Part shown: piece after piece, positions 36,339 through 47,256 of the stretch
Layout of the letters: every line of letters begins with the position of its first letter
Numbering within the stretch: the first letter of the stretch is position 1
Source: Ahaetulla prasina
Taxonomy: Eukaryota; Chordata; Lepidosauria; Squamata; Colubridae
Reading direction: 5' to 3'
Assembly: GCF_028640845.1 (NCBI RefSeq)
Contig: NC_080540.1
Coordinates: 135,994,420-136,058,419 of the forward strand
Length of the DNA: 64,000 nucleotides
Notes under the pieces: model-generated
What the model saw: the letters and a program-made list of their open reading frames with translations, nothing else
The model's database searches: none
Told to the model about the DNA's origin: nothing
Made by a program: the position numbers and the translations under genes

Positions 36339-36862
36339 CAGTGGTGAAATCTGAACCGGTTTATTACCAGTTTGCTGGCTGCACATGCACACTGAGCTTG
36401 CATGCGCAGTGCACACCAGGCAACAAATGCAAGGTGTGCGCACGTGCAGTGCACACCAAAAGGAGGCTTGGGGTAAGTAGAACAGCGCGAGGGAGAAGTG
36501 ATCAGCTGTGATGCACGATCTTTTTTTTTTACTTTTAAAAGCATTTTTAACAACCTATTCGACTGAAGAGGTTGTAAAAAAATGCTTTTAAAAGTAAAAA
36601 AAAAGCCTCTGACAATCAGGCAGCTCAGCTGGGATCATCAGAGCCTTTTTTTACTTTTAAAAGCATTTTTTCTACAACCTATTTGGCCGAAGAGGTTGTA
36701 AAAAATGCTTTTAAAAGTAAAAAAAAGGCTCTGATGATCATGCGGCTCAGCTGGGCATGGGTGGGGGGGGGCAGGGATTTTTGCTACCGGTTCTCCGAAT
36801 CACCCGCTGCCATCGCTACCAGATTGGCCGGTCTCGTCCAAACTGGGAGCATTTCACCCCTG
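36339..36862. mobile_element. Non-autonomous hAT element, family C, with two internal hairpins
   Basis: Starts CAGTGGTGAAATCTGAACCG and ends GGGAGCATTTCACCCCTG. Octamers ACAAAATG and ACTACATG agree at 6 of 8. Besides the CATGCGCAG strings typical of the family, the middle contains two copies in tandem of a hairpin built on TACTTTTAAAAGCATTTTT: one at about 36521-36603, the other at 36633-36739 with arms of about 48 nt starting at GATCATCAGAGCC. Confidence 0.82.
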
Positions 36863-36870
36863 ACTACATG

Positions 36871-37278
36871 GTTTTCCAAGTTCTAACTTCTACTTTTTTT
36901 CTAAGATGTGTGGAAATACCTGGCCTAAACTGTCTAGTTAAGCAGCACCTGATTAGTACTTGGATAAGAAGTCAGGAAATCCCAGGGTAGTAAAGTTGAT
37001 CTGGTAGTCAATAAACTAAAAAACAAAACAAAAATCCCAGCAAAAGCAATAGCAAACAAAATCCAAGGAAGGCAACTGCAAACCACTTCCTTCTCTTTCT
37101 GCATGGGTGCGCCCACAAAGTTGCCAGAAGGTGAGGTCCCTTCGAAGGCGACTTACGTTTCCTAAAATAAGCAGGTAAGGATAGTTGACTATCACCACAA
37201 CATTCTGAAAGTCACCAGGGAAAGTTTTTAGTTTGGTCACCTTTTGTTGCAAGTTAAGAGCCCCTGGTTCCCCTAACC
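36871..37278. other. Unique DNA, no gene recognised
   Basis: Part of it (about 36955-37140, AAGTCAGGAAATCCCAGG and GGCAACTGCAAACCACTTCC) resembles an old SINE body, but no head or tail can be defined. Confidence 0.4.
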
Positions 37279-37405
37279 CAGAGGTCTGCAAACTTGGCTC
37301 TTTTAAGACTTGTGGACTTCAACTCCCAGTGTTCCTCAACCAGCTTTGCCAGCTTGTGGAGTTGAAATCCACAAGTCTTAAAAGAGCCAAATTTGCAGAC
37401 CCCTG
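37279..37405. mobile_element. Palindromic hAT-type MITE, 127 bp
   Basis: CAGAGGTCTGCAAACTTGGC at the left and CAAATTTGCAGACCCCTG at the right. An exact duplication CCCTAACC lies at 37271-37278 and 37406-37413. The arms pair through CTTTTAAGACTTGTGGACTT. Confidence 0.95.
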
Positions 37406-37413
37406 CCCTAACC

Positions 37414-38402
37414 TAAGGAGGTTCTCTGGCTCCCTCCTTCTGACCTTTTCTTCTGGGCTGACAGCAACATTATTTCAAAGCAAGAATGGCTGTGCCTGAT
37501 TGATGAAAAAACCGCTCTTGTGTCTAATGGCCGCTACAAAGATGTTGCTGCCTGTCCACTAAGGAAAGCTTTCTGTAGCCTTTGATTGCTGTCTGCGATA
37601 AGGGGGATTTGGGAATGTAACCTGTTGCCTGAGGTAATTCATTTCATCTGTATTGAACAGATGCCGTAATTTCAGGGTTATGGATTAAATAAAGAATAGA
37701 TGAGAGCATCCTTGTTGACTTAAGATTAATTAATTTCATCAGGCGAAACAGGCACTCACAGTCTCTTCTTGGCAGGATTGCTTTGGCTGGACATTTTTAA
37801 TCTACCTGCTCCACATTGCTGCTGACCCCACGAGGACAATTGACATCTTCACTCCCACACTTGCCAGGAAGGCGATGGGACTTTGCCTTGACTGATTAGA
37901 AGGAGGGGTTGGAGAGGCGCTATTCCTTTCCCAGCAACAAGACCGGAGCCTGGGAATAAAAGCAAAAAGGGTGGAGACAATTTAGGGACCTTTTTAAACA
38001 CTCTTCCAAATTCCTGATCATTATTCTTAGTAGTTATTTCAGGTTGTGTGCAAGCAAGTTGTCCTTATCTCCCAAAACAGCCTCCTTTGTCACATTTGAT
38101 TTCTCTTCATTTATTTTTAATTGATATTTGCTTTCTTTACCCCTAGCCAAAGAGTTGGGGTTTGTGCCAATCCAGTATCTCAGCCAGTATGAGTGAACAG
38201 GGGAGGTCTAGCTCCAAGTGTTGCCTGGCCATCGCTGTCTCCATTAACAGAACATGCTTTTCTGGGTGGTGTTGAAGCCCAGCATGTTATTTCTGGTCAG
38301 GAAAAGGACCACTGCAACCTCCAAGTGCTCTTGGCCAAGTGTTAGTCAAGCAATTTCTTCTGGTCAGGTCATGTGTGGTGTGGTTCTGGGAACCTCTTAA
38401 TT
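37414..38402. other. Repeat-free unique DNA, possible conserved non-coding element
   Basis: No mobile element found. About 37480-37800 holds dense homeodomain-like TAATTAATTT and TCF-like CTTTGATTG cores. No coding region recognised. Confidence 0.35.
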
Positions 38403-38761
38403 CTGTGATGGCAAACCTATGGCACGCGTGCCAGAAGTGGCACACAGAGCCATCTCTCTGGGCACACCAGCTGTTGCCCGTTGCTCCTCTGGGGTCCGGC
38501 ACGCACATGCGCATCAGCCAGCTGGTCTTTGTGCGCAGGAGCGCTGGGAACTGGAAGACCAGGTGGCCATCACGCATGTGTACATCAGAAACCAGAATAT
38601 CAGCTTCCCGGCGGGCGCATGTACACCGGGGAGCTTCTCTTCCAGTTTCTGGCACTCCCGCACATGCGCGCCAGGGAGCTACTCTTCCAGTTTCCAGTGC
38701 TTCCCTCACACGTGCGTGCTCTCGTTTCAGCACTCAGTGCCAAAAAGGTTCACCAACACTG
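38403..38761. mobile_element. Non-autonomous hAT element (CAGTGATGGCGAACC type)
   Basis: Left end CTGTGATGGCAAACCTATGG and right end AAAAGGTTCACCAACACTG. Octamers TCTTAATT and CCTTAACT agree at 6 of 8. The interior is GC-rich with three repeats of a CTCTTCCAGTTTC/TGCACATGCGCGCC-like unit. Open frames through it are not genes. Confidence 0.8.
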
Positions 38762-38769
38762 CCTTAACT

Positions 38770-39403
38770 ACTGCAGAGTTTTTTGTCTTGCACCATTCAG
38801 TCAGTCCTCCAGGAAAACAAGATGGAAGTGTAGAGTGACTGAGAACATAAAGTCTGCCATAACAAACTTCACTGATGAAGCCTTGCAACCAGAGGACAAA
38901 TCTCCACCCCCTCAGGCTGCCAGTAGGCACTCCTTGAGTAAATGTTTTTAATCAGTAATATCGCAATTCCCTGAGCAGGGGAATCCCACATATCCCCAAA
39001 ACCAGAAAATGCCCACATATTCTCCACTCTACTCACCAACATGAACAGATAACACTTTTCCTGTTTGACATCTTGATAGGGAGGACTGTAGGGTCTGCTA
39101 CAGGCTAGCTATACCCATTTTCCTAATCAGGCTGCTCTTGGCCATGTGTTCTGAATTCCAATGATATCTCCAGCATTGAAGGTTTATAATCCAGGAATTC
39201 CCCCTCTTTCTCTCCCCCCAATGTAGCATCCACTTGCACGGATGGCCATCTCACTCAAGGTTAGCTGGTTCTCTCTCACATACATACACACATCATCCCT
39301 TGTTGATGTTTTTTGCTACGGATGTAAATGTGTTTTCCTTTATTGGGGTTACATTGAGGAGACCACTGGTAAAATCCTTTGGCTGCTGTGACTGTTGGGG
39401 AAG
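38770..39403. other. Unique DNA, no gene recognised
   Basis: No repeat family or coding region recognised. Confidence 0.5.
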
Positions 39404-39411
39404 AGGTAGGG

Positions 39412-39593
39412 CAGTGGTCCCCAACCTTTACAGCTTGGCAGCCTGTTGAGGAGGGGAAGAGAGAGAGTGGGAAACCGGGCCAGTACACGTGTGCTGGCCC
39501 GCCACATGTAAGCTAGCCTGCAGCTTGCGCAGCCCAGTTCTGAACAGGCCACGGTTTGGTAGTGGGCCGTGGCCCAGGGGTTGGGAACCCCTG
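39412..39593. mobile_element. Non-autonomous hAT element (CAGTGGTCCCCAACC type), 182 bp
   Basis: Left end CAGTGGTCCCCAACCTTTAC, right end CAGGGGTTGGGAACCCCTG. An exact duplication AGGTAGGG lies at 39404-39411 and 39594-39601. Within it GGGCCGTGGCCC forms a short hairpin. Confidence 0.95.
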
Positions 39594-39601
39594 AGGTAGG
39601 G

Positions 39602-39993
39602 TATATGGGTAATGCTAGATGGAGATGCAGAGGGGAGGGGAGGGAAGGGAAGGGGTTGTTGGAACTGAGGGAGATGGAAGTGAGGGGGAGTCAGACTGAA
39701 AAGGTACCATAATGTTCATTTTGGACCCTTCTATCCTCATCTCACCATCGCTTGCCTGGCCAACAGGAAAGAGGCCATGGGCCTTGGTCTTCTATGACCT
39801 TATTTGCCTAGACAAGAGCTCATGAAATAACAGGCAGGGCTGAAGAAAGTAGGCATTGATTTTGCCTTTTCCAGAATCATAACGCTGTTGGTGTGTAGCT
39901 ATGTGTCTTCTGCCACACTGGTGAGAAAGTGAATCTGGATTATAAGCTGTCTAAATTCAGCATCTTGTAAACTGCAGCTACTGGGTAGCCATG
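39602..39993. other. Unique DNA, no gene recognised
   Basis: A GGGAA-rich stretch at 39630-39700; nothing else recognised. Confidence 0.5.
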
Positions 39994-40001
39994 AGCTAGA
40001 C

Positions 40002-40138
40002 CAGTGGTGGGATTCAGCCAGTTCGCACCACTTCGGAAGAACCGGTTGTTAACTTTCTGAGCAGTTTGGTGAACTGATTGTTGGAAGAAATTATTAGGGC
40101 AGAGAACCTGTTGTTAAATTATTGGAATCCCACCACTG
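40002..40138 (-). mobile_element. Non-autonomous hAT element, family B, 137 bp
   Basis: CAGTGGTGGGATTCAGCCAG at the left, TTGGAATCCCACCACTG at the right. An exact duplication AGCTAGAC lies at 39994-40001 and 40139-40146. It is an inverted relative of 13714-13850 and has the same length. Confidence 0.95.
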
Positions 40139-40146
40139 AGCTAGAC

Positions 40147-41383
40147 ATTATTGCTTAGTCACAGGATTTTTTTAAAAAGAAAAAATTAAATTGGTGCATT
40201 GGGAAAAGCATGGATTGTACCTGAAGCTTCCTTAAGAAAGAAGGGAGGAGAAATACAAATAACAGTAAACATTTATGAAGACAGTAAATCTGCAATGACT
40301 GTGCCTTTTTCTTTTTCTTTCTTTTCTTCTCTTTCTTTTTTCTCCTGGTCCTACTCTGGCCAGAACGCCCTCAGTTTTTGTGATTCTTGAAGTGGAGCTT
40401 GTTTAGGAAAACCGGTTCCCACACAACAGTAATTACATGTCTGCACTTGGACATCAGTTTTTACTGCCGCTTTCTAGGCAAGTTGGACTTCAATCATTCA
40501 AATTCCTAGCTTCCCCCGCGGTTGGGAATTCTAGAAATTGAAATTCAAGACACTTAGAAGATTCTGGCTTAAGAGAAAGCCCTAGTGATCAAGCCACCAC
40601 TGGTTGTAGGAATGAATAATTGTGCATGAATAACTGCTGAACCTCATTTGTTGCTCTTGCACAAGATTTATTTTGCATAACCAGATTTACTGAAGCCTTT
40701 CTTTGGCTATTTTCTCAGCCTCCTTATAGACGCTGAACACTTAATAATGTTTGTGAAGGCACACTGATTTTAGCATGGCACATTGTATCACCCTGGTTTA
40801 CCTCGCTTGCAGGAAAGAACACTTCTCGCGGTGGATTTGACATAAGAAGCAATGAGTCTCATGTGTCCTATGTTCAATATATTCACAAGATATTTTCTCC
40901 TAGCCCCAAAAGGCAATGTGATGTAGGCATGGGCTGTGTTTGAGCTGGATAGTTTCCCTGAATTACAAATACCGAATTCTAAATAGAAGCACTTAAGAAC
41001 TTAAAAGCTGCTCCTATTCTTAAGAAGGTGTTTTAGGGATATGGGGCCTTTTGACTTGGGAGGGGAGAGGAGAGCTAGAGGGTTGGATGTACCAGTAGAA
41101 AAGGGCATGATGTTGCAAATGGGGATATCAGCCTAGTGATGGCCATGGGGAAATATAGCAGGAGACAGAAGCTGAGCCACTGTCTGGAAAGGTGGACTTG
41201 GCATTTAATACCAATGCTGCCTTTCATCCTTTGTGTTTGACCTCAGAACCTGATCTCCAGAGCTTTGATGGCCCTGGTCTCTGTTGCTGCCTAATGCAAG
41301 ATCAGTATGCAATAAATCTTACCTCATTAATGATATAAACTTGACTCAGAAGGCTGACCAGGTATGCACTACTTGCACACTCC
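40147..41383. other. Unique DNA with one weak palindrome
   Basis: 40480-40560 contains AAGTTGGACTTCAATCATTC and the weak complement GAATTCTAGAAATTGAAATT. It may be an eroded member of the 32916/37279 MITE family. No coding region recognised. Confidence 0.45.
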
Positions 41384-41915
41384 CATACACCACCACCCCA
41401 ATCCATACCCTTCCTGCGTGCCTTCCCCAACTCATGCAGCCCCTCTTGGTCACCACCACACACCTATCTCTACCTACAGCATCACCACCGCACCTTGCAT
41501 ACCATTCCTGACCGACATAGCATCCCTTGCACATTCCCAAGGACCCCTAAATACACTTCCCAATCCAATACCTCCCCACATGCTGTCCCCATGGCATCTC
41601 TCTCACACCAGTGTGACCCACATTCATTCTTCTTGTCCCATGCTGACCTCCCATGCACCTTACATGCATGTCTAATATATCCCAGCCCCGCCCCCCACCT
41701 CAGGCCCATTCTGACATACATACCACTTCTGTGCACTTTCACCTACCTCCCAGCACCTCCCAGGCACCCTTCCTGGCCTATGCTATCCACCCACACACCC
41801 TCTCAATCCATGTGGCATCTCTGATGCACCCACACATACCCTTCCCAACCCCTGTGGCACCTCTCATGCAATCCCACATACCACTCCTGACCTGAACTCC
41901 TGCATGCCCCCTTGT
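41384..41915. repeat. C-rich degenerate minisatellite
   Basis: About 530 bp of CA/CC-rich sequence in which phrases such as CATGTGGCATCTCT, GATGCACCCACACATACC and CTTCCCAACCCC recur at spacings of roughly 45-55 bp with much divergence. Open frames in it are rich in His, Pro and Thr only because of composition. The unit boundary cannot be fixed by eye. Confidence 0.6.
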
Positions 41916-42039
41916 TCTCTCCCATATCTAGCAGCAGTGTACTGGTCTTGAACCTGCAACTTCCTGCTGGCTTCTCAATTACTTTCTCCCAGTAAGCTTC
42001 TCCACACAAATAAATTGGAAATCCAATAGGAATTTGAGG

Positions 42040-42931
42040 AAGGAAGGAAGGAAGGGAGGAAGGGAGGGTTGACTCAGTCCAACACTGGGTACATTTCATC
42101 CAGTATGAAGAGCTACTAAATTATGCTTAGTTGGGGAAAGTTGGGTTCAACATTTTATTTCTGTGCAAAAGCAAGGACTGGGAACCCAAGTCCTCGCCAG
42201 ATGAAATTCAACAAGCTCTTTTTTAACCATAAAAACACATATAAACACCAGAATGTTGTTTATTTATTTTTATTCATTAAATTTCCTGATCTTACATCTC
42301 TTACTTCTGAAGGCATGCATAATTTATGCTAATATATCATAATAAGCATGGGGGGTGCACTTAATTAACTAAACTCTCCACCTCCGGATGGTTTTTTTTT
42401 AACATGTTAAGCTTTCCATCCTTCTAAGGCTGGTAAAATGAGGTCCCAGATTGTTGGGGGCGATATGCTGACTCTGTAAACCGCTTAGAGAGGGCTGTGA
42501 AGCACTGTGAAGTGGTGTCTAAATGCTATTGCTGTTGCTAATGATAAATTTTGTTTTACCTCTAGAGCTTTGTCTGGACATTCTTAACCACAAGTTGAAG
42601 CTAAATGTCACTTTTACCTTTTCTTGTTCTGGTAATGGGCCTATTTGCAAAATTTTCAGAACGGTTACAAAACCCCATACTGCCAGCTAGACTGACACTT
42701 CTCACCTATGAAGCCACGAAGCATCTGTGGTCAGCTTCTTTGGCTTCTTCTCCCAGGTTCCAAAGCAAGTGTCAGCTAACTGCTGATCCTAACAATGGCT
42801 GTATGAAGCAAAAGCACAAAGAAAGTAATTAAAGTAGAGTAGCTCTGGCTAAAGTAAAGCCGTGGCTTACAAAAGCTCCTAATAGTTTGTTAGAGGGCTA
42901 ATAGGTCAGGTTTTTAGAATGAAGAGTGAAA
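42040..42931. repeat. Tandem duplication, unit 1 (about 892 bp)
   Basis: Begins in a GGAAGGGAGGAAGGGAGGG stretch and repeats as 42932-43847. About ten substitutions and one 18-bp insertion separate the units. It contains a SINE 3' fragment (42413-42545). No gene recognised. Confidence 0.95.
42413..42545 (+). mobile_element. SINE 3' fragment, CCGCTTAGAGAGGG tail type
   Basis: Contains CCATCCTTCTAAGGCTGGTA, AAATGAGGTCCCAGATTGTT, GTAAACCGCTTAGAGAGGGC and a GCTATTGCTGTTGCTA tail. The central part matches the SINEs at 53400 and 7447, but the tail is different. The duplicate at 43305-43436 came with the segment duplication. Confidence 0.75.
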
Positions 42932-43847
42932 AGGAGGGAAGGAAGGGAGGAAGGGAGGGTTGACTCAGTCCAACACTGGGTACATTTCATCCAGTATGAA
43001 GAGCTACTAAATTATGCTTAGTTGGGGAAAGTTGGGTTCAACATTTTATTTCTGTGCAAAAGCAAGGACTGGGAACCCAAGTCCTCGTCAGATGAAATTC
43101 AACAAGCTCTTTTTTAACCATAAAAACACATATAAACACCAGAATCTTGTTTATTTATTTTTATTCATTAAATTTCCTGATCTTACATCTCTTACTTCTG
43201 AAGGCATGCATAATTTATGCTAATATATCATAATAAGCATGGGGGGTGCACTTAATTAACTAAACTCTCCACCTCCGGATGGTTGTTTTTTTAACATGTT
43301 AAGCTTTCCATCCTTCTAAGGCTGGTAAAATGAGGTCCCAGATTGTTGGGGGCGATATGCTGACTCTGTAAACCGCTTAGAGAGGGCTGTGAAGCACTGT
43401 GAAGTGGTGTCTAAATGCTATTGCTGTTGCTAATGATAAATTTTGTTTTACCTCTAGAGCTTTGTCTGGACATTCTTAACCACAAGTTTAAGCTAAATGT
43501 CACTTTTACCTTTTCTTGTTTTGGTAATGGGCCTATTTGCAAAATTTTCAGAACGGTTACAAAACCCCATACCATACCAGTCTAGCCCCATGCCAGCTAG
43601 ACTGACACTTCTCACCTATGAAGCCACGAAGCATCTGTGGTCAGCTTCTTTGGGTTCTTCTACCAGGTTCCAAAGCAAGTGTCAGCTAACTGCTGATCCT
43701 AACAATGGCTGTATGAAGCAGAAGCACAAAGAAAATAATTAAAGTAGAGTAGCTCTGGCTAAAGTAAAGCCGTGGCTTACAAAAGCTCCTAATAGTTTGT
43801 TAGAGGGCCAATAGGTCAGGTTTTTAGAATGAAGAGTGAAAAGGAGG
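42932..43847. repeat. Tandem duplication, unit 2 (about 910 bp)
   Basis: Matches unit 1 at an offset of 891-892 bp until an 18-bp insertion near 43572-43590 (ACCATACCAGTCTAGCCC). It ends in GGAGGGAAGGAGGGAGAAAG, so both junctions lie in GGAA-type repeats. Confidence 0.95.
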
Positions 43848-44554
43848 GAAGGAGGGAGAAAGACTTTGGATGCTACCTGCCAGCTTCATGCAAGGAAACT
43901 CAAGCAGCAGGAAGTGGGAAGTCACTCCGGCTCCCACTGTTTTTTTCGCCCACCCCTGGTCATTCTGCTTCTCTCTTTAGGTGAGGAAATACCTGTGAAA
44001 TGATGACCCAACAGGCCATGAATGGTCTAGTTGTAACCCAAATTCTTAGTCCGTTTTTATTCTGCTCTCTTACTTCTTCTTCTTCTTCCATATCAAATCT
44101 TAGCAACAGTTTATACATTTTAGCAGTCACATGTGCACTATTTATACACACAATTTGATTTCAAATTCTGTGTTTTGTTTTCAGTTCAGTTCAACTCCCT
44201 AGTTTCCAGAGGCACTCTGAGGGATGAAATGACAAGAGCCGTTGGAGGAAGACAAAGTGAATCCAACCAAACACAGATAAGAACCTTTATTAAGCTTGTC
44301 TTATGGAGATAAAAGCAGTGAAATGGGCTTACTTCCTCATTGTAATGGCCACAATTAGTTAAGCAGGGGCTCTGTGTCAAATGACCAGTTCCCTTTTTTT
44401 TTTTTTTGCTAAGAAGGGGCTTAGGAAGTCTTGCTGAGTGGCTGTGAGGATTATTGTAGCCATCCATTGGATTAAAGTTCCTCAGATTTGCATGGAGTTA
44501 AAGTCTAGCTGGGCAAGTCCTATGGAAGTGACTGAGATATGGTCTTGCCAATTA
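43848..44554. other. Unique DNA, no gene recognised
   Basis: No repeat family or coding region recognised. Confidence 0.5.
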
Positions 44555-44562
44555 GCTGGAAG

Positions 44563-44801
44563 CAGGGGTGAAATCCAGCAGGTTCTGACAGGTTCTGGAG
44601 AACTGGTAGCAGAAATTTTGAGCAGTTCGTAGAACGGGCAAACGCCACCTCTGGCTGGCCCCAGAGTGAGGTGGGAATGGAGATTTTGCAATGTCCTTCC
44701 CCCCAGGAGTGGGGAGGTAATGGGAATTTTGCAGTATCCTTCCCCTGCCACGCCCACCAAGCCACGCCTACAGAACCAGTAGTTTTTGGATTTCACCACT
44801 G
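44563..44801 (-). mobile_element. Non-autonomous hAT element, family A, 2 internal repeats
   Basis: CAGGGGTGAAATCCAGCAGG at the left, TTTTGGATTTCACCACTG at the right. An exact duplication GCTGGAAG lies at 44555-44562 and 44802-44809. The GGGATTTTGCAGTATCCTTC-like module occurs twice. Confidence 0.95.
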
Positions 44802-44809
44802 GCTGGAAG

Positions 44810-45430
44810 AGTTTCAGATAGCTAGTCCGGAGGAAGCAGGCAGGGTGATGAATGCTGTTTTACAGAACTGGATGGTTGCCAATTGTTTGAGACTCTGCTC
44901 TTGCACAAGTAGCAGGAGCTCCCAGTATGCTTCCAGATACAATTCAAGATGTTGGGATCTTTGAAGTTCTGCATGGCACAGGGCCAGTTTTCTAGGGAAT
45001 CTGGTTGTCTCTCATGATTTATGCCTGTACTGCCAGATCTAACAGGATAAGAACTCTCCAGTTCTCTTCTATGAAACATTGTCATCAAGGGGGGACCCAG
45101 AATGTGCCTCCTCTATCATGGCACATTCTGATCAATGCAATAGCTTCCCCCTGAAATCCAAGGGCTCCAGCCCTCTTGATCTTCTAGACAGCCCAAGAAG
45201 ACTTGGCTTCCCCCCCTCCCCAAGCATTAAGAACAAGATGCTAGTGGAGCTTAATGTCAATATTTTTGTGCTGTAGGTTAGTTGTGCAGTGCTTTGGTTA
45301 TTAAAGCATGATTTTTTTTACTTGTATGTTTTATTTACAATTTGGAGTTTCTCCCTTTGGGCATTGGTTCTTAGCTGCCCAGAGATATTTATGTAAGGCC
45401 ATATTCATTTTCTGAATAAATAGCAATTAA
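44810..45430 (+). mobile_element. Decayed L2-type LINE 3' end
   Basis: CFQIQFKMLGSLKFCMAQGQ is a decayed counterpart of VHFKVLVTTFKALHGLGPG in the intact L2 copy, and a RPVRSHR-like motif follows about 90 bp later. The 3' part ends with AGCTGCCCAGAGATATTTAT. The hAT element at 44563 sits immediately upstream. Confidence 0.62.
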
Positions 45431-47145
45431 TTTTTAAAACTGCTTTGCTATAACTGTTAAAACTGTCTTGTGCATTAGTTAGAGTAGTATAACGCTGGAT
45501 CAAGAAGCTCCTCTTTATAGCCATAATGTAGTTTACTCCTTCCACAATCTGGAATATCTATAGGGCCGCCAGCTTACCAGTTCATGTAGGGTTTTGCAAA
45601 ACTTTCAGTAAAATCTTCCCTACCAAGTTGTTTTTAAAAATAGCTATCTTCATCAAATATTTATTTGTACTTCATTCTTGAAAAAAAAAACCTCGACCAG
45701 TAAAGGATGTTTGTTGTGGTTGTTGATGAGAGTGATTGTAATGTAAGTTGGCGGACTTCGTGTTGTATGGGTTCTGTTTATAGAAGAGGAAAAGTAGAAA
45801 CTTGGTCCTGATACTTTGACCTTCAAATACACCTCACATAAACTTATGTAAAATTAAACAGCATTTTTGGATTCCCTTTGGAACTACGAGAGTATGCTAT
45901 TGTCAGGCGTCCTGCCATTGGAACATGTAGGAAATGCAATTTTGGCAGCCAGAACAGAGCAGGATGTACAATTTAAAAAGAGATGGCTCTAATGGTTGCT
46001 TTTCTTCACATTGAAAGCAATCGTGACAAGAGTTGCTCCTGCCCTTCTGCATTCCTGACACTAAGATGTGGGCAATGCAGAACAGAATGTGCTTGCCAAA
46101 GGTTTCAGCTCCAATGGAATGGAAGTATCACTCAGAGAAAAATGCTGATGCCCGTCTAGCAAGAAGCAAGAAAACAAACTAAGTGCAAGGCAGAAAAGCT
46201 CCTGGACAGCCATTTAGACAAAGTAAATCTGTCAGATGTTCACTTGAAAAACAACTCTGGCTCTAGAATGAGTGGCTGCTCAGGAGAAACAGTGAGAACC
46301 ATGGCTTGGGAAATGGACTTCTATTGGTACAAAGGGTAAGATCCTGTAGGTCAAGCTCAACTTCTAGTGACTTGATGAATATGTCTGTATAGTTTTCTTG
46401 GCAAAGCTATGGAAGTGATTTGCCATTACGTTTTTACAGCATATTGTCTTGAATTCCCTGTCTGGTCCATAACCCTGACCTTCCTTGGTGCTTTTTCATC
46501 TACTACATATTCTGCTCCTGTTTAGTTTTTTGAAATCACACAAGATCATCTAGCTGTTGCCACCTACTTGGGTCTAGTGTAAAAGAGAATAAAGCATATC
46601 TGAACATTTTCTCTGCAACTTGGGAGATACAAGATAAGAGATTACTATTTTTAACAGTAATTTCATAAACTCATCTTTAGTACTGCCCATTGATACTGAT
46701 CTAGGCCATTCCTGAATTTGGGTATCCTCGAGGAAATATTCTTCCATCGCTCTAATTTTTCTTATATCTCCAATTCAAAAATATGTTTGCTATTTGGCTC
46801 CAAACATCAATTACACCAATACACCAAAACACACATTTTTTGTAGAGGACGATAGAGATGAAAGATCAATTACAGCAAGTGGCACCAACTAGTTATTATT
46901 TTCTCTTTGTTCTATAACATCTCTTGGTGGGTCTTGGAACCCTGAAATCTAAAATGATTCTGTTCTCTCAGCAACACTGCATAATGAGATGGAATTTGGG
47001 CTTCAGCAAATTTGTTCAGTTTTATGGAGTATTACATCAAAATGCTGTGAAATTAAATTCCACTATCATGCCACAACCATCAAGCTGCTTTTCTCTGTGG
47101 TACTGAGATTCAGAGACTGTGCTAACATGGTGAATAAAGAAGAGG
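45431..47145. other. Unique DNA with a possible old SINE fragment
   Basis: 46350-46480 (CTAGTGACTTGATGAATATG, TTTTCTTGGCAAAGCTATGG, AGTGATTTGCCATT) resembles the 3' half of BovB-tailed squamate SINEs. No gene recognised. Confidence 0.45.
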
Positions 47146-47256
47146 AGGTGGTGGTGGTGGTGGTGGTGGTGGAGGAGGAGGAGGAGGAGAAGGAGGAGGA
47201 GGAGGAGGAGGAGGAGGAGGAGGAGGAGGAGAAGGAGGAGGAGGAGGAAGAGGACA
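47145..47256. repeat. (GGT)n followed by (GGA)n microsatellite
   Basis: About 8 GGT units, then about 27 GGA units with a few AGA changes; a strong purine strand in the right part. Confidence 0.95.

Noticed and set aside
38287..38951. Long GC-rich frames on both strands
   Set aside because: They lie in a non-autonomous hAT element and overlap each other in several frames.
41284..41895. Overlapping frames rich in His, Pro and Thr
   Set aside because: Composition of the C-rich minisatellite explains them in all frames.
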